Source of the DNA: Enterobacter chengduensis
Lineage (GTDB): Bacteria; Pseudomonadota; Gammaproteobacteria; Enterobacterales; Enterobacteriaceae
Direction of reading: 5' to 3'
NCBI RefSeq assembly: GCF_001984825.2
Contig: NZ_CP043318.1
Span: 3,410,001 to 3,474,000, forward strand
DNA length: 64,000 nt
Shown: piece by piece, positions 8,749-17,551 of the stretch
How positions within the stretch are numbered: the first letter of the stretch is position 1
How the letters are laid out: each line of letters opens with the position of its first letter
The notes under the pieces: model-generated
Told to the model about the DNA's origin: nothing
The model's input: only the letters and a program-made list of their open reading frames with translations
Databases searched by the model: none
Position numbers and translations under genes: made by a program

Positions 8749-11046
8749 TTACAGCAGCTCGAACTCGCCTTTATTCACGCGGGCGGAATCCACGCCGATA
8801 AAGACGTTAAACTTGCCCGGTTCCGCGTCGTATTTCATCTGCTGGTTCCAGAACTTCAGCGCATCCACGTCAATCGGGAAGCTGATGGTTTGGGTTTCTC
8901 CCGGCTTCAGATTGACCTTCTCGAAGCCGCGCAGCTGCTTCACGGGACGACTCATCGAGGCGGTAACATCCTGAACGTACATCTGAATCACCGTTGCCCC
9001 TTCGCGCTTGCCGGTGTTGGTCACCTCAACGCTGGCGGTGACCTTACCGTCACGCTTCAGGGTCGGGGCCGACATTTTCACGTCAGAGACCTTGAAGGTG
9101 GTGTAGCTCAGGCCGTAACCAAACGGATACAGCGGGCCGTTCGCTTCGTCGAAGTAACGCGAGGTGTATTTGTTCGGCTTGTCGGCGTTGTACGGACGAC
9201 CGGTATTCAGGTGGCTGTAGTAGACCGGGATCTGGCCGACGGAGCGCGGGAAGGACATCGGCAGCTTGCCGGACGGGTTGTAATCACCGAACAGCACGTC
9301 GGCGATGGCGTTACCGCCTTCGGTACCGGCGAACCAGGTTTCCAGGATGGCGTCTGCCTGCTGGTCCTCTTTCACCAGCGCCAGCGGACGACCGTTCATC
9401 AGCACCAGCACCAGCGGCTTGCCGGTGGCTTTCAGGGCGGCAATCAGATCGCGCTGGCTCTGCGGAATGGTGATGTCGGTCCGGCTGGAGGCTTCGTGCG
9501 CCATCCCCTGCGCTTCGCCCACGACCGCGACAACGACGTCAGACTGCTTCGCGGCGTTCACCGCCTCGTCGATCATCTCCTTCGGCGTGCGCGGATCGAC
9601 CTTCACCGCTTCCTCGTACTGGTTGAGGAAGGTCACGATGTCTTTATCGTTGGTGACGTTTGCCCCTTTGGCGTACACCACTTTGGCGTTATCCCCCACG
9701 GCGCTCTTGATGCCGGTCAGCACGGTCACCGACTGGTCGGCCACGCCCGCGGCGGACCAGCTGCCCATCACGTCGCGCTTGCTGTCGGCCAGCGGGCCCA
9801 CCACGGCAATGGTGCCGGATTTTTTCAGCGGCAGCGTGTCGAGGCGGTTTTTCAGCAGCACCAGGCTTTCGCGCGCCACGTCACGCGCCTCTTTGCGGTG
9901 CAGGCGGCTTTCGGCGTTGGTGTCCGCCGGGTCAGACGCTTTCGGGCCCAGGTGGCTGTACGGATCGTTAAACAGCCCCATGTCGTATTTTACGTTCAGC
10001 ACGTGACGCGCGGCATCGTCCAGCTCCGCCATCGTCACCTTGCCGCTCTTCACCAGCCCCGGCAGGTACTTGCTGTAGTACTCGTCGCTCATGCTCATGT
10101 TGATGCCGGACTTGAGCGCCACGCGCACCGCGTCTTCCGGGTCGGAGGCCGTACCGTGTTTGATCAGCTCTTTAATCGCGCCGTGGTCGGACACGGTGAT
10201 GCCCTTAAAGCCCCACTGGTCGCGCAGCACGTCTTTCAGCAGCCAGGAATCGGAGGTCGCAGGCGTGCCGTTCAGCGAGTTCAGCGCCACCATCACCGCG
10301 CCGCTGCCCGCATCCAGCCCTGCCTTGTACGGCGGCATGTAGTCGTTAAACAGGCGCTGCGGACTCATGTCGACGGTGTTGTACTCTTTACCGCCCTCCA
10401 CCGCGCCGTAGGCCGCAAAGTGTTTGACGCTGGTCATCACCGAGTAGCGGTCCGCCGGGCTTTTGCCCTGCATCGCTTCCACCATGGTTTTACCCATCGT
10501 GGCGGTTAAATAGGTATCTTCACCAAAGCCTTCCGAGCCGCGGCCCCAGCGCGGATCGCGCGAGACGTCCACCATCGGCGCCCAGGTCATGTTCAGGCCG
10601 TCGTCCGCCGCTTCATACGCCGACACGCGTCCGACGGTTTTCACCGCGTCGAGGTTGAAGGAAGACGCTAAGCCGAGGCTGATGGGGAAAACGGTACGCT
10701 GACCGTGCACCACGTCATAGGCGAAGAACAGCGGGATTTTCAGGCGGCTGAGATCCATCACCTGATCCTGCATCTTGCGGATATCCTGGCGGGTGACGGT
10801 ATTAAAAATGGCCCCTACCTGCCCGTCTTTGATCATCTCGCGGATGGCCTCTTTCGGGTTATCCGGGCCGACGCTGATAAGACGCAGCTGGCCGATTTTC
10901 TCATCGACCGTCATTTTCTTGAGCAATTCCGTGACAAACGCGTCGCGTGCTTCAGGCGTGAGCGGGTGATTGCCAAACAAATCGTCTGCCAGCGCAGGTT
11001 GCAGCGCCAGGCTGACGGCGACACCTACAGAACATAGCCATTTCAT
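8749..11046 (-). CDS. bglX: Periplasmic beta-glucosidase BglX, GH3 family
   Basis: 765 residues, the same size as E. coli BglX. A signal peptide (residues 1-20, ending LQPALA) directs it to the periplasm. The GH3 N-terminal barrel carries the nucleophile D287 in ITVSDHGAI and the substrate-binding KHF motif (SVKHFAAYG). The GH3 C-terminal domain follows (IAVVGPLADS, then SRTDITIPQSQ). A fibronectin-III-like domain ends the protein (VTNTGKREGATVIQMYVQD). It hydrolyses beta-linked glucosides. It is divergent from dld across 189 bp. Confidence 0.97.
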   Translation of the reverse strand: MKWLCSVGVAVSLALQPALADDLFGNHPLTPEARDAFVTELLKKMTVDEKIGQLRLISVGPDNPKEAIREMIKDGQVGAIFNTVTRQDIRKMQDQVMDLSRLKIPLFFAYDVVHGQRTVFPISLGLASSFNLDAVKTVGRVSAYEAADDGLNMTWAPMVDVSRDPRWGRGSEGFGEDTYLTATMGKTMVEAMQGKSPADRYSVMTSVKHFAAYGAVEGGKEYNTVDMSPQRLFNDYMPPYKAGLDAGSGAVMVALNSLNGTPATSDSWLLKDVLRDQWGFKGITVSDHGAIKELIKHGTASDPEDAVRVALKSGINMSMSDEYYSKYLPGLVKSGKVTMAELDDAARHVLNVKYDMGLFNDPYSHLGPKASDPADTNAESRLHRKEARDVARESLVLLKNRLDTLPLKKSGTIAVVGPLADSKRDVMGSWSAAGVADQSVTVLTGIKSAVGDNAKVVYAKGANVTNDKDIVTFLNQYEEAVKVDPRTPKEMIDEAVNAAKQSDVVVAVVGEAQGMAHEASSRTDITIPQSQRDLIAALKATGKPLVLVLMNGRPLALVKEDQQADAILETWFAGTEGGNAIADVLFGDYNPSGKLPMSFPRSVGQIPVYYSHLNTGRPYNADKPNKYTSRYFDEANGPLYPFGYGLSYTTFKVSDVKMSAPTLKRDGKVTASVEVTNTGKREGATVIQMYVQDVTASMSRPVKQLRGFEKVNLKPGETQTISFPIDVDALKFWNQQMKYDAEPGKFNVFIGVDSARVNKGEFELL

Positions 11047-11235
11047 GTCGTTTTACTCTCTCATCAATAACCGCCGGACGATCTCGGCCATACCGTGCGA
11101 AAAGCGCAGTGTGCCACAAACCCTCCGATCGTTGCAGGGTTATTCTCTGATTTTTCTCGTGAATACTCGACCGCTTAACGGTTAATCGCGCTATGCTTTA
11201 CAGCGAGAAATTTGCCCCACCACAAGGAGTGGAAG

Positions 11236-12984
11236 ATGTCTTCTGTTCGAACTGACGATAACAAAACATTTATTAACGAACTGTCGCGCCTGGTTGGCTC
11301 CTCTCACCTGCTTACCGACCCGGCCAAAACCGCCCGCTACCGCAAGGGCTTCCGCTCCGGACAGGGCGACGCGCTGGCGGTGGTCTTCCCCGGCACGCTG
11401 CTGGAGCTGTGGCGCGTGCTGAGCGCCTGCGTCGCCGCCGACAAGATTATTTTAATGCAGGCCGCCAATACCGGCCTGACCGAAGGCTCCACGCCGAACG
11501 GCAACGATTACGATCGTGACATCGTGATTATCAGCACCCTGCGCCTCGACAAGCTGCACCTGCTGGACAAGGGCGAGCAGGTGCTGGCCTTCCCCGGCAC
11601 CACGCTCTACTCCCTGGAAAAAGCGCTTAAGCCGCTGGGTCGTGAGCCGCACTCGGTGATTGGCTCCTCCTGCATTGGCGCTTCGGTCGTGGGTGGGATC
11701 TGCAATAACTCCGGCGGCTCGCTGGTACAGCGCGGCCCGGCCTACACCGAGATGTCGCTGTTTGCCCGAATAGATGAAAACGGCAAGCTGACGCTGGTTA
11801 ACCATCTGGGTATCGATCTCGGCGTCACGCCGGAACAGATCCTCAGCAAGCTCGACGACGATCGCGTGAAGGACGAAGACGTTCAGCACGACGGCCGCCA
11901 TGCGCACGATCATGACTACGTGACCCGCGTGCGCGATATCGACGCCGATACCCCAGCGCGCTACAACGCCGACCCGGACCGCCTGTTTGAATCCTCCGGC
12001 TGCGCGGGCAAGCTGGCCGTTTTCGCGGTGCGTCTGGATACCTTCCCGGCAGAGAAAAAGCAGCAGGTGTTTTATATCGGTACCAATCAGCCAGAGGTGC
12101 TAACCGAAATTCGCCGTCATATTCTGGGCGAATTCACCCATCTGCCGGTGGCGGGCGAGTACATGCACCGGGACATTTACGACATCGCCGAGCGTTACGG
12201 CAAAGATACGTTCCTGATGATCGACAGGCTCGGCACCGACAAAATGCCGTTCTTCTTCACCATGAAGGGCCGTACCGACGCGATGCTGGAGAAAGTGTCG
12301 CTGTTCAAACCCCACTTCACTGACCGCTTTATGCAGAAGCTGGGCAACGTTTTCCCCGCGCATTTGCCGGAGCGAATGAAAACCTGGCGCGATAAGTACG
12401 AGCACCATCTGCTGCTGAAAATGGCCGGGGACGGGATCGCCGAAGCGCAGAGCTGGCTGACCGAATTCTTCAAAACCGCCGAAGGGGATTTCTTCGCCTG
12501 TACGCCTGAAGAGGGCAGCAAGGCCTTCCTGCACCGCTTTGCCGCCGCAGGTGCCGCCATCCGCTACCAGGCGGTGCATTCCGAAGAGGTGGAGGACATT
12601 CTGGCGCTGGATATCGCCCTGCGTCGTAACGACACCGAGTGGTTTGAGCACCTGCCGCCGGAAATCGACAGCAAGCTGGTGCACAAGCTCTATTACGGCC
12701 ACTTTATGTGCTACGTCTTCCATCAGGATTACATTGTCAAAAAAGGGGTGGATGCCCACGCGCTGAAGGAGCAGATGCTCGCCCTGTTGCGTGAACGTGG
12801 CGCACAATATCCTGCCGAGCACAACGTTGGGCATCTTTATAAGGCCCCTGACGCACTTAAGCAGTTTTATCGCGAGAATGACCCTACAAACAGCATGAAT
12901 CCCGGCATTGGTAAAACAACGCGGAAGAAATACTGGAAAGAGAGCACAGACGCGGAGCAGCCCATAACGCAAGCGCCTGATTAA
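11236..12984 (+). CDS. dld: Respiratory quinone-dependent D-lactate dehydrogenase
   Basis: 582 residues. Peripheral inner-membrane FAD enzyme that oxidises D-lactate to pyruvate and feeds electrons to quinones. The N-terminal FAD-binding-4 domain shows MQAANTGLTEGSTPNG and SSCIGASVVGGICNNSGGSL. The membrane-binding and cap parts (KYEHHLLLKMAGDG, EEGSKAFLHRFAAAGAAIRY) match the E. coli enzyme. Start 11236 (MSSVRTDDNK) is chosen because AAGGAG at 11224-11229 is well spaced for it; an in-frame ATG at 11212 lies before that site. The last 15 or so residues differ from E. coli, as expected between genera. Confidence 0.97.
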   Translation: MSSVRTDDNKTFINELSRLVGSSHLLTDPAKTARYRKGFRSGQGDALAVVFPGTLLELWRVLSACVAADKIILMQAANTGLTEGSTPNGNDYDRDIVIISTLRLDKLHLLDKGEQVLAFPGTTLYSLEKALKPLGREPHSVIGSSCIGASVVGGICNNSGGSLVQRGPAYTEMSLFARIDENGKLTLVNHLGIDLGVTPEQILSKLDDDRVKDEDVQHDGRHAHDHDYVTRVRDIDADTPARYNADPDRLFESSGCAGKLAVFAVRLDTFPAEKKQQVFYIGTNQPEVLTEIRRHILGEFTHLPVAGEYMHRDIYDIAERYGKDTFLMIDRLGTDKMPFFFTMKGRTDAMLEKVSLFKPHFTDRFMQKLGNVFPAHLPERMKTWRDKYEHHLLLKMAGDGIAEAQSWLTEFFKTAEGDFFACTPEEGSKAFLHRFAAAGAAIRYQAVHSEEVEDILALDIALRRNDTEWFEHLPPEIDSKLVHKLYYGHFMCYVFHQDYIVKKGVDAHALKEQMLALLRERGAQYPAEHNVGHLYKAPDALKQFYRENDPTNSMNPGIGKTTRKKYWKESTDAEQPITQAPD

Positions 12985-13048
12985 TTCCTACAGCCAAATT
13001 TGAGAGATTGTTAAGCGTGCCTTAATCGTAATAGAGTAACCGTCTGAC

Positions 13049-13070
13049 GCCGGAGAAACGTTTCTCCGGC
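13049..13070. promoter_or_regulatory. Perfect 22-bp palindrome between dld and the GNAT gene
   Basis: GCCGGAGAAACG followed by TTTCTCCGGC is its own reverse complement over 22 bp. It is 64 bp after the dld stop and 26 bp before the next start codon. As RNA it would form a strong hairpin without a following T-run (ATTCTATAAC follows). It could be a 3' hairpin of dld or an operator or leader structure for the acetyltransferase gene. Confidence 0.55.
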
Positions 13071-13096
13071 ATTCTATAACGAGGAGCAGGCACATC

Positions 13097-13651
13097 ATGT
13101 CGGCTATTGATGTTTTATCCGAGACCGAGCTGGAAGTGCGCGATGCCCTTCCCGATGATGTGCATGCCATCGCCGCCATTTATGCCTGGCATGTGCTTCA
13201 CGGGCGCGCGTCATTTGAGGAAGTCCCTCCGACCATCGACGAAATGCGCCATCGAATGAAAAACGTGGCCGAGCACGGTTTACCGTGGCTTATCGCGCTG
13301 TATCGCGGCATCGTGGTGGGCTACTGCTACGCTACCCCTTATCGTCCGCGACACGCCTACCGTTATACCCTGGAAGAGTCGATTTACGTCGATGCCAGCA
13401 TCACCGGGCGCGGTTTTGGCTCGGCGCTAATGTCTGCGCTGATTGCACGCTGCGAGCAAGGCCCGTGGCGGCAGATGATTGCCGTGGTGGGAGATGGCAA
13501 TAATAACGCCGGCTCGTTGCGGCTGCATAAAAAGCACGGCTTCGAGATTGTCGGCCAGCTGCGCAGCGTGGGGTATAAGAAAGGCGACTGGCGGGATACG
13601 GTGATTATGCAGCGCCCGCTCAACGATGGTGACTGGACGCTGCCGGAATAA
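13097..13651 (+). CDS. GNAT-family N-acetyltransferase (phosphinothricin acetyltransferase-like)
   Basis: 184 residues with a complete GNAT fold. The N-terminal EVRDALPDDVHAIAAIY resembles Pat/Bar and MnaT (YncA) proteins. The acetyl-CoA pyrophosphate-binding loop is about residues 97-108 (ITGRGFGSAL). A C-terminal LHKKHGFEIVGQLRSVGYKKG region ends in WRDTVIMQRPL, typical of the phosphinothricin/methionine-sulfoximine acetyltransferase group. Likely substrates are small amino-group compounds; the real one cannot be read from sequence. E. coli K-12 has no gene here between dld and pbpG. GAGGAG at 13081-13086 is the ribosome-binding site. Confidence 0.87.
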   Translation: MSAIDVLSETELEVRDALPDDVHAIAAIYAWHVLHGRASFEEVPPTIDEMRHRMKNVAEHGLPWLIALYRGIVVGYCYATPYRPRHAYRYTLEESIYVDASITGRGFGSALMSALIARCEQGPWRQMIAVVGDGNNNAGSLRLHKKHGFEIVGQLRSVGYKKGDWRDTVIMQRPLNDGDWTLPE

Positions 13652-13656
13652 ACGCC

Positions 13657-13702
13657 GTGCGGTCTGGTGCCCTCACCCCGGCCCTCTCCCACAGGGAGAG
13701 GG
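13657..13702 (+). repeat. Intergenic palindromic repeat, copy B
   Basis: Full-length copy of the GTGCGGTCTG...CCCTCACCCC...CCCTCTCCC-ACA-GGGAGAGGG element. It begins 5 bases after the GNAT stop codon and ends just before the pbpG terminator. Confidence 0.87.
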
Positions 13703-13711
13703 AGAAAACAT

Positions 13712-13738
13712 AAAAAACGGTAACCAGGGTTACCGTTT
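13712..13738 (-). terminator. Intrinsic terminator of pbpG (bidirectional shape)
   Basis: Stem AAAACGGTAAC/GTTACCGTTTT with a short loop. On the minus strand it is followed by a T-run (six A on the plus strand at 13712-13717). On the plus strand TTTT also follows, so it may serve the GNAT gene too. Confidence 0.87.
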
Positions 13739-13747
13739 TGCATTTAC

Positions 13748-14671
13748 CTAATCGTTCTGCGCCGTCGCCATCTGCTCGGCTTTCTGCTTTTTATACGTCA
13801 GCGCCGCGGCCGGTACGGGCTGCACTTTTCCTGTTTCAATCCAGGTACGCAGGCGGCTTGCATCCGCGAAGTGGGTGTATTTGCCGAAGGCATCCATCAC
13901 CACCAGCGCCACCGGCTTGCCGTTAAACACCGTGCGCATCACCAGACAGTGCCCCGCCGCGTTGGTAAAGCCGGTTTTCGTTAGCTGAATATTCCAGTTA
14001 TCCCGGTAAACCAGATGGTTAGTGTTGCGGAACGGCAGCGTATAGGCCGGGTTCGCAAACGTCGCCATCTCTTCCCGGGTAGTGCTGAGCTGACCGATCA
14101 GCGGATACTGCTTGCTGGCAATCAGCAGTTTCGTCAGATCGCGGGCGGTGGAGACGTTGTTGATCGACAGACCCGTCGGTTCAACATAGTGCGTATTATT
14201 CATTCCCAGCGCTTTCGCTTTCGCGTTCATCGCGCGGATAAAGGCATCGTAGCCGCCCGGGTAGTGGTGCGCCAGGCTCGCCGCCGCACGGTTTTCGGAC
14301 GACATCAGCGCCAGCAGCAGCATATTTTTACGGCTGATTTCACTGTTCAGCCGTACGCGAGAGTAGATCCCTTTCATCTCCGGCGTGTGGCTGATATCCA
14401 CTTTCAGCTTTTCGTCCAGCGGCAGATGGGCGTCAAGCACCACCATCGCGGTCATTAATTTGGTAATCGAGGCGATCGGGCGCACCAGGTCCGGATGGCT
14501 GGCGTAGATCACCTTATTGGTGTTGAGATCGACAATCATCGCGCTGCCGGACGCAATTTGCGGCTGGGCAGCGGCGGCAGTCACCGCGGGCGTTTTAGCG
14601 ATGGCCGGCACGGCGGCGGACGCGCCCAGCAGCAGCGCGAGGCTAAGTAAAGAGACTCGGAATTTCAGCAT
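13748..14671 (-). CDS. pbpG: D-alanyl-D-alanine endopeptidase PBP7
   Basis: 307-residue periplasmic penicillin-binding protein that cuts cross-links in peptidoglycan. A signal peptide ends near AVPAIA (about residue 25). The S11 active-site motifs are present: S68-I-T-K71, S125-E-N127 and K232-T-G234. Length agrees with E. coli PBP7, which acts with other hydrolases in cell separation and biofilm morphology. The gene is followed by a strong terminator and lies 167 bp downstream of yohC on the same strand. Confidence 0.96.
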   Translation of the reverse strand: MLKFRVSLLSLALLLGASAAVPAIAKTPAVTAAAAQPQIASGSAMIVDLNTNKVIYASHPDLVRPIASITKLMTAMVVLDAHLPLDEKLKVDISHTPEMKGIYSRVRLNSEISRKNMLLLALMSSENRAAASLAHHYPGGYDAFIRAMNAKAKALGMNNTHYVEPTGLSINNVSTARDLTKLLIASKQYPLIGQLSTTREEMATFANPAYTLPFRNTNHLVYRDNWNIQLTKTGFTNAAGHCLVMRTVFNGKPVALVVMDAFGKYTHFADASRLRTWIETGKVQPVPAAALTYKKQKAEQMATAQND

Positions 14672-14801
14672 GGTGAGACTTCTGATAATTATTCACGCAC
14701 GTAATGACGTACACCGCCTGTATCAGCGGTTAAATACAGGCTGGCTTTGGCATCATAGCGGTCACCGGGCGTTGTCGCCAGCGGATAATCGTGAACAGAT
14801 G

Positions 14802-14833
14802 CTGCATTGCTGGCAATTACGCCAGCAATGCAG
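14802..14833 (-). other. Perfect 13-bp hairpin at the 3' end of yohC
   Basis: CTGCATTGCTGGC, loop AATTAC, GCCAGCAATGCAG. It sits 5 bp after the yohC stop on the minus strand without a T-run after it, so it looks like a 3' stabilising structure rather than a classic terminator. Confidence 0.55.
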
Positions 14834-14838
14834 TGAAC

Positions 14839-15426
14839 TCAGAAGAGACGGTATCCATAACCCCAAAGAATAACCGTCAGCGCCAGTAGCGCCTCCAGCA
14901 CCAGCACCCCGATGGCGAGCGTTGAGCTGGAAAAACTCAGGCCCTCTTCTTTGTTGATATTGAGGAAGGTTGGGATCCCCAGGTACAGCAGATAGCCAGT
15001 GTAAAAGAGGGCAATGGTACCGATCAGCGCGCACAGCCAGACCAGGGGATAGAGCGCAACAATACCGCTTAAGAACAGCGGGGTCGCGACGTATCCGGCA
15101 AAAACCATACAGTGCGCCAGCGACGGACGCTGCGGGTAGTTACGCGCCATCCAGTGAATGACGCGACCCATGATCGCTACCCCTGCCAGCATCAGGCCAT
15201 AGAACACGATGGCCAGATAGAGTCCGGTAAACCAGGAAAGCTGAACCACGGTGCCGTCACCGAAGTTCCAGCCGATTTGTGTTGTTCCGATAAAGGCGCA
15301 TATTACCGGCACCGCAGCCATCAGCAGCACGTGGTGCGTGTAATGATGCGAGACCGTTTCGTTCTCACTTTTAATGACATGCATTTCACGATCGGGATGG
15401 GAGAAAAGTCCCCAGACATGGTTCAT
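14839..15426 (-). CDS. yohC: Inner-membrane protein YohC, Yip1 family
   Basis: 195 residues, the same length and nearly the same sequence as E. coli YohC (WGLFSHPDREM at the start, FLNINKEEGLSFSSSTLAIG near the end). Five or so hydrophobic helices make up the Yip1 domain (about residues 30-195). Function is unknown. It is divergent from yohD; the 157-bp region between them contains TATAAT at 15466-15471 but no convincing -35 partner. Confidence 0.94.
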   Translation of the reverse strand: MNHVWGLFSHPDREMHVIKSENETVSHHYTHHVLLMAAVPVICAFIGTTQIGWNFGDGTVVQLSWFTGLYLAIVFYGLMLAGVAIMGRVIHWMARNYPQRPSLAHCMVFAGYVATPLFLSGIVALYPLVWLCALIGTIALFYTGYLLYLGIPTFLNINKEEGLSFSSSTLAIGVLVLEALLALTVILWGYGYRLF

Positions 15427-15583
15427 AGCGCCCCCTTGTTGTCGGCCCGTCAGCGATACTTCAAGTATAATGCAGGGTTTAGATTATTTTATGCACAGTG
15501 GGAAATTTCCGTTGATTTCCCCGCTGTTGATTCATGGGGTATATGATTAAACGAGGTACGCAGAGGGAGATAACATTTACGTA

Positions 15584-16156
15584 ATGGATATTAACGCACT
15601 CATTGAACAATATGGCTATGCCGCGCTGGTCATCGGCAGCGTGGCAGAAGGTGAAACCATCACGCTGTTAGGCGGCGTCGCCGCGCATCAGGGGTTGCTG
15701 AAATTCCCGCTGGTTGTCGCCGCGGTCGCCCTCGGCGGGATGATAGGCGATCAGCTGCTCTACTTTCTGGGGCTGCGCTTTGGGCCCACGCTGCTCAAGC
15801 GTTTCGCTAAACACAAAATGAAAATAAACCGCGCGCAGCGCCTGATCCAGCGACACCCTTACCTGTTCGTGATTGGCACCCGTTTTATGTACGGCTTCAG
15901 GATAATCGGGCCGATACTGATTGGGGCCAGCCGTCTGCCCCCGAAAATTTTCCTGCCGCTGAATATTCTTGGCGCCATTGCGTGGGCGGCGATCTTCACG
16001 ACGCTCGGTTACGTGGGTGGCGAGGTGATCGGTCCGTGGCTGCACAATCTCGACCAGCACCTGAAGCACTGGGCGTGGTTGATTCTGGTGGTCGTGGCGG
16101 TGATTGGGGTTCGGCTGTGGCTGAAGCACCGGGATAACAGGCGGGATGAGGAGTGA
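15584..16156 (+). CDS. yohD: DedA-family membrane protein YohD
   Basis: 190 residues with the DedA/SNARE-associated core: EGETITLLGGVAAHQG, then a GDQLLYFLG segment, the conserved FVIGTRFMYGFRIIGPILIG stretch and a C-terminal hydrophobic helix ending in a basic tail. DedA proteins include undecaprenyl-phosphate and phospholipid transporters that support proton-motive force; the YohD substrate is not established. The stop is followed at once by the truncated repeat that marks the left edge of the foreign island. Confidence 0.94.
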   Translation: MDINALIEQYGYAALVIGSVAEGETITLLGGVAAHQGLLKFPLVVAAVALGGMIGDQLLYFLGLRFGPTLLKRFAKHKMKINRAQRLIQRHPYLFVIGTRFMYGFRIIGPILIGASRLPPKIFLPLNILGAIAWAAIFTTLGYVGGEVIGPWLHNLDQHLKHWAWLILVVVAVIGVRLWLKHRDNRRDEE

Positions 16157-16178
16157 GTGCGGTCTGATGCCCTCACCA
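16157..16178 (+). repeat. Intergenic palindromic repeat, truncated copy C
   Basis: GTGCGGTCTGATGCCCTCACC is the first half of the repeat seen at 762-808 and 13657-13702. It stops at about 16177 where island sequence (ACTGGATGAGG) begins. The second, hairpin half is missing here. Confidence 0.75.
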
Positions 16179-16478
16179 CTGGATGAGGATTCCGTTGCCT
16201 CTACAAAATTTATGACTGGCGATTTACTCTCGGATAACGTTAAACGCTTTTGTGAACGAAAGCATGTTGATTCATTTATCCCGAGAGATTTCCGCAGAAC
16301 ATTTAAAACACTGGCTGGACAATTGAAAATCACAAAAGAGATTCGTGACAGAATTCAGCATCATGCTTTACATGACGTATCAATGTTCCATTACGATAGA
16401 TATGATTACTATGAAGAAAAACTGGAATCGCTTTTAAAATGGGAAAATAAGCTGAAAGAAATAATGAACAACAACTAA
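16179..16478 (+). pseudogene. Tyrosine recombinase (phage-type integrase), C-terminal remnant
   Basis: About 95 residues remain in frame up to the stop at 16476-16478. They carry the end of the catalytic domain: the arginine box IPRDFRRTFKTLAG, the histidine box IRDRIQHHAL and the nucleophile tyrosine region FHYDRYDYYEEK. The N-terminal core-binding domain and the first catalytic arginine are gone, because yohD and the intergenic repeat abut directly. It therefore cannot be active. The frame is open back to 16146, but the first residues come from the yohD end and the repeat. It is evidence of a past site-specific integration. Confidence 0.85.
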
Positions 16479-16640
16479 TTCAACATTACATTCACCAGCT
16501 TAATTATTTAATACCACTCATTTATTCAGATAATACAAAGGTGGCTTTTTTTTACTATTTACAAAAAATTGAGAGCGCGATCACTTTGAACAAAGCAAAA
16601 CGTATAAGATGATTAACGCATCAAATCACAGGGAAATATT
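16479..16640 (+). promoter_or_regulatory. AT-rich leader and probable promoter of the island operon
   Basis: Non-coding 162 bp. TATAAGAT at 16603-16610 is a plausible -10 element 30 bp before the start codon. No -35 hexamer with normal spacing is clear. AGGGAAAT precedes the ATG at 16641. Confidence 0.4.
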
Positions 16641-17348
16641 ATGTATTACAGTGAAGATATTATTAAGAAAATAGGTACCGACAAAGAATTAGCTGTGAGA
16701 TTAGATAAAGCTTTGGCTGGTGTGAAAGATGGATTTATCGAATATGTAAATAATCTCGGTGATGGTGCAACAAGAGCAGTTTATTACACGTCTTGCTTTA
16801 CAGAAAATTATAAAGATGTGTGTAAACGGCTTGAAAATGAAGATAAGCGTTTTATACTGGGTTTATATGAACTGATCAAGCATAGAGATATAATTTTTAG
16901 GTTAATATTAATTTATGTTGAAACGTTACTTAAGAATAAATCTGAAAGTGAAAAAAACATTATTCTTAGAAAAGTTGTACCGCCTACAAAGCACTATTCA
17001 GTTATGCAAGCTTCAAGGTTTGCACTGGTATATTCTGTTGTTAAATATATTTGCTACGGGAGTAAAATCAATGGAGTTATACAAAGTGCAATGATGAAAA
17101 AAATTGGAGGCTTTACGTCAGGGGGATTAATAGCATTAAGTACATACGGTACGGTTCAACATGCGGCTGATAGCGCACATAATTTAAAATATTTTCTGCC
17201 ACTGTACTACAATGCTCTTTACGCGGAAAAACTTGAAATGATGTACTTTTTAATAGAGCCATTAGTCTTAGACATTGGTTATATAAATATAAGCACTGCA
17301 TCAAATGCTGAAATAATTAATGCATTAAAACGAATGGCTAGCCTATGA
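16641..17348 (+). CDS. Unrecognised 235-residue protein, candidate T6SS cargo
   Basis: I do not recognise this family. The protein is mostly alpha-helical by composition, with no signal peptide. It has hydrophobic stretches around residues 70-90 (IIFRLILIYVETLL), 120-135 (FALVYSVVKYICYG) and 155-172, the last with a glycine-rich loop IGGFTSGGLIALSTYG. A Tyr/Leu-rich C-terminal third follows (LPLYYNALYAEKLEMMYFLI). It is the first gene of a three-gene unit: its stop overlaps the start of a two-TM protein (ATGA), which is followed without a gap by hcp. That setting suggests a toxin or cargo delivered with Hcp, possibly membrane-acting. This is inference from position and hydrophobicity only. 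Base composition is strongly AT-rich. Confidence 0.8.
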   Translation: MYYSEDIIKKIGTDKELAVRLDKALAGVKDGFIEYVNNLGDGATRAVYYTSCFTENYKDVCKRLENEDKRFILGLYELIKHRDIIFRLILIYVETLLKNKSESEKNIILRKVVPPTKHYSVMQASRFALVYSVVKYICYGSKINGVIQSAMMKKIGGFTSGGLIALSTYGTVQHAADSAHNLKYFLPLYYNALYAEKLEMMYFLIEPLVLDIGYINISTASNAEIINALKRMASL

Positions 17349-17551
17349 ATAAGATATTAAAAGAAATATTTAGGCTTATCTTTGATGATTTAACCTTTCA
17401 ATTGAAAACTTACTTAACTATTTTAGTTATAATTTTATTAGCCTATATACCTGTAAAGTATATTGATAACCCTGCTATCACTATTGTTATAGTCGGAATT
17501 ATAATTATTACTGTTTTATATTTTTCATTTTTTTATGAGAGAAAAAAATAA
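17345..17551 (+). CDS. Small two-helix membrane protein, candidate immunity protein
   Basis: 68 residues with two clear transmembrane segments, about 23-40 (YLTILVIILLAYIPVKYI) and 45-63 (ITIVIVGIIIITVLYFSFF), and a basic tail YERKK. The start codon overlaps the stop of the 235-residue gene by 4 bases (ATGA) with no strong ribosome-binding site, so it is probably made by translational coupling. A small inner-membrane protein encoded directly after a possible membrane-active effector is the pattern expected for an immunity protein. No homolog is recognised and the role is inference. Confidence 0.75.
   Translation: MNKILKEIFRLIFDDLTFQLKTYLTILVIILLAYIPVKYIDNPAITIVIVGIIIITVLYFSFFYERKK

Noticed and set aside
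8731..10509. 592-codon open frame on the plus strand opposite bglX
   Set aside because: Low-complexity His/Arg/Val-rich translation without family features. It mirrors the well-supported bglX gene and arises from high G+C third positions.
13384..13743. 119-codon minus-strand frame over the GNAT end, repeat and terminator
   Set aside because: Reads through a palindromic repeat and a terminator hairpin; not a plausible gene.
15443..15471. TATAAT-based promoter for yohD
   Set aside because: A good -10 hexamer exists at 15466-15471, but no -35 at acceptable spacing; not listed as a promoter.
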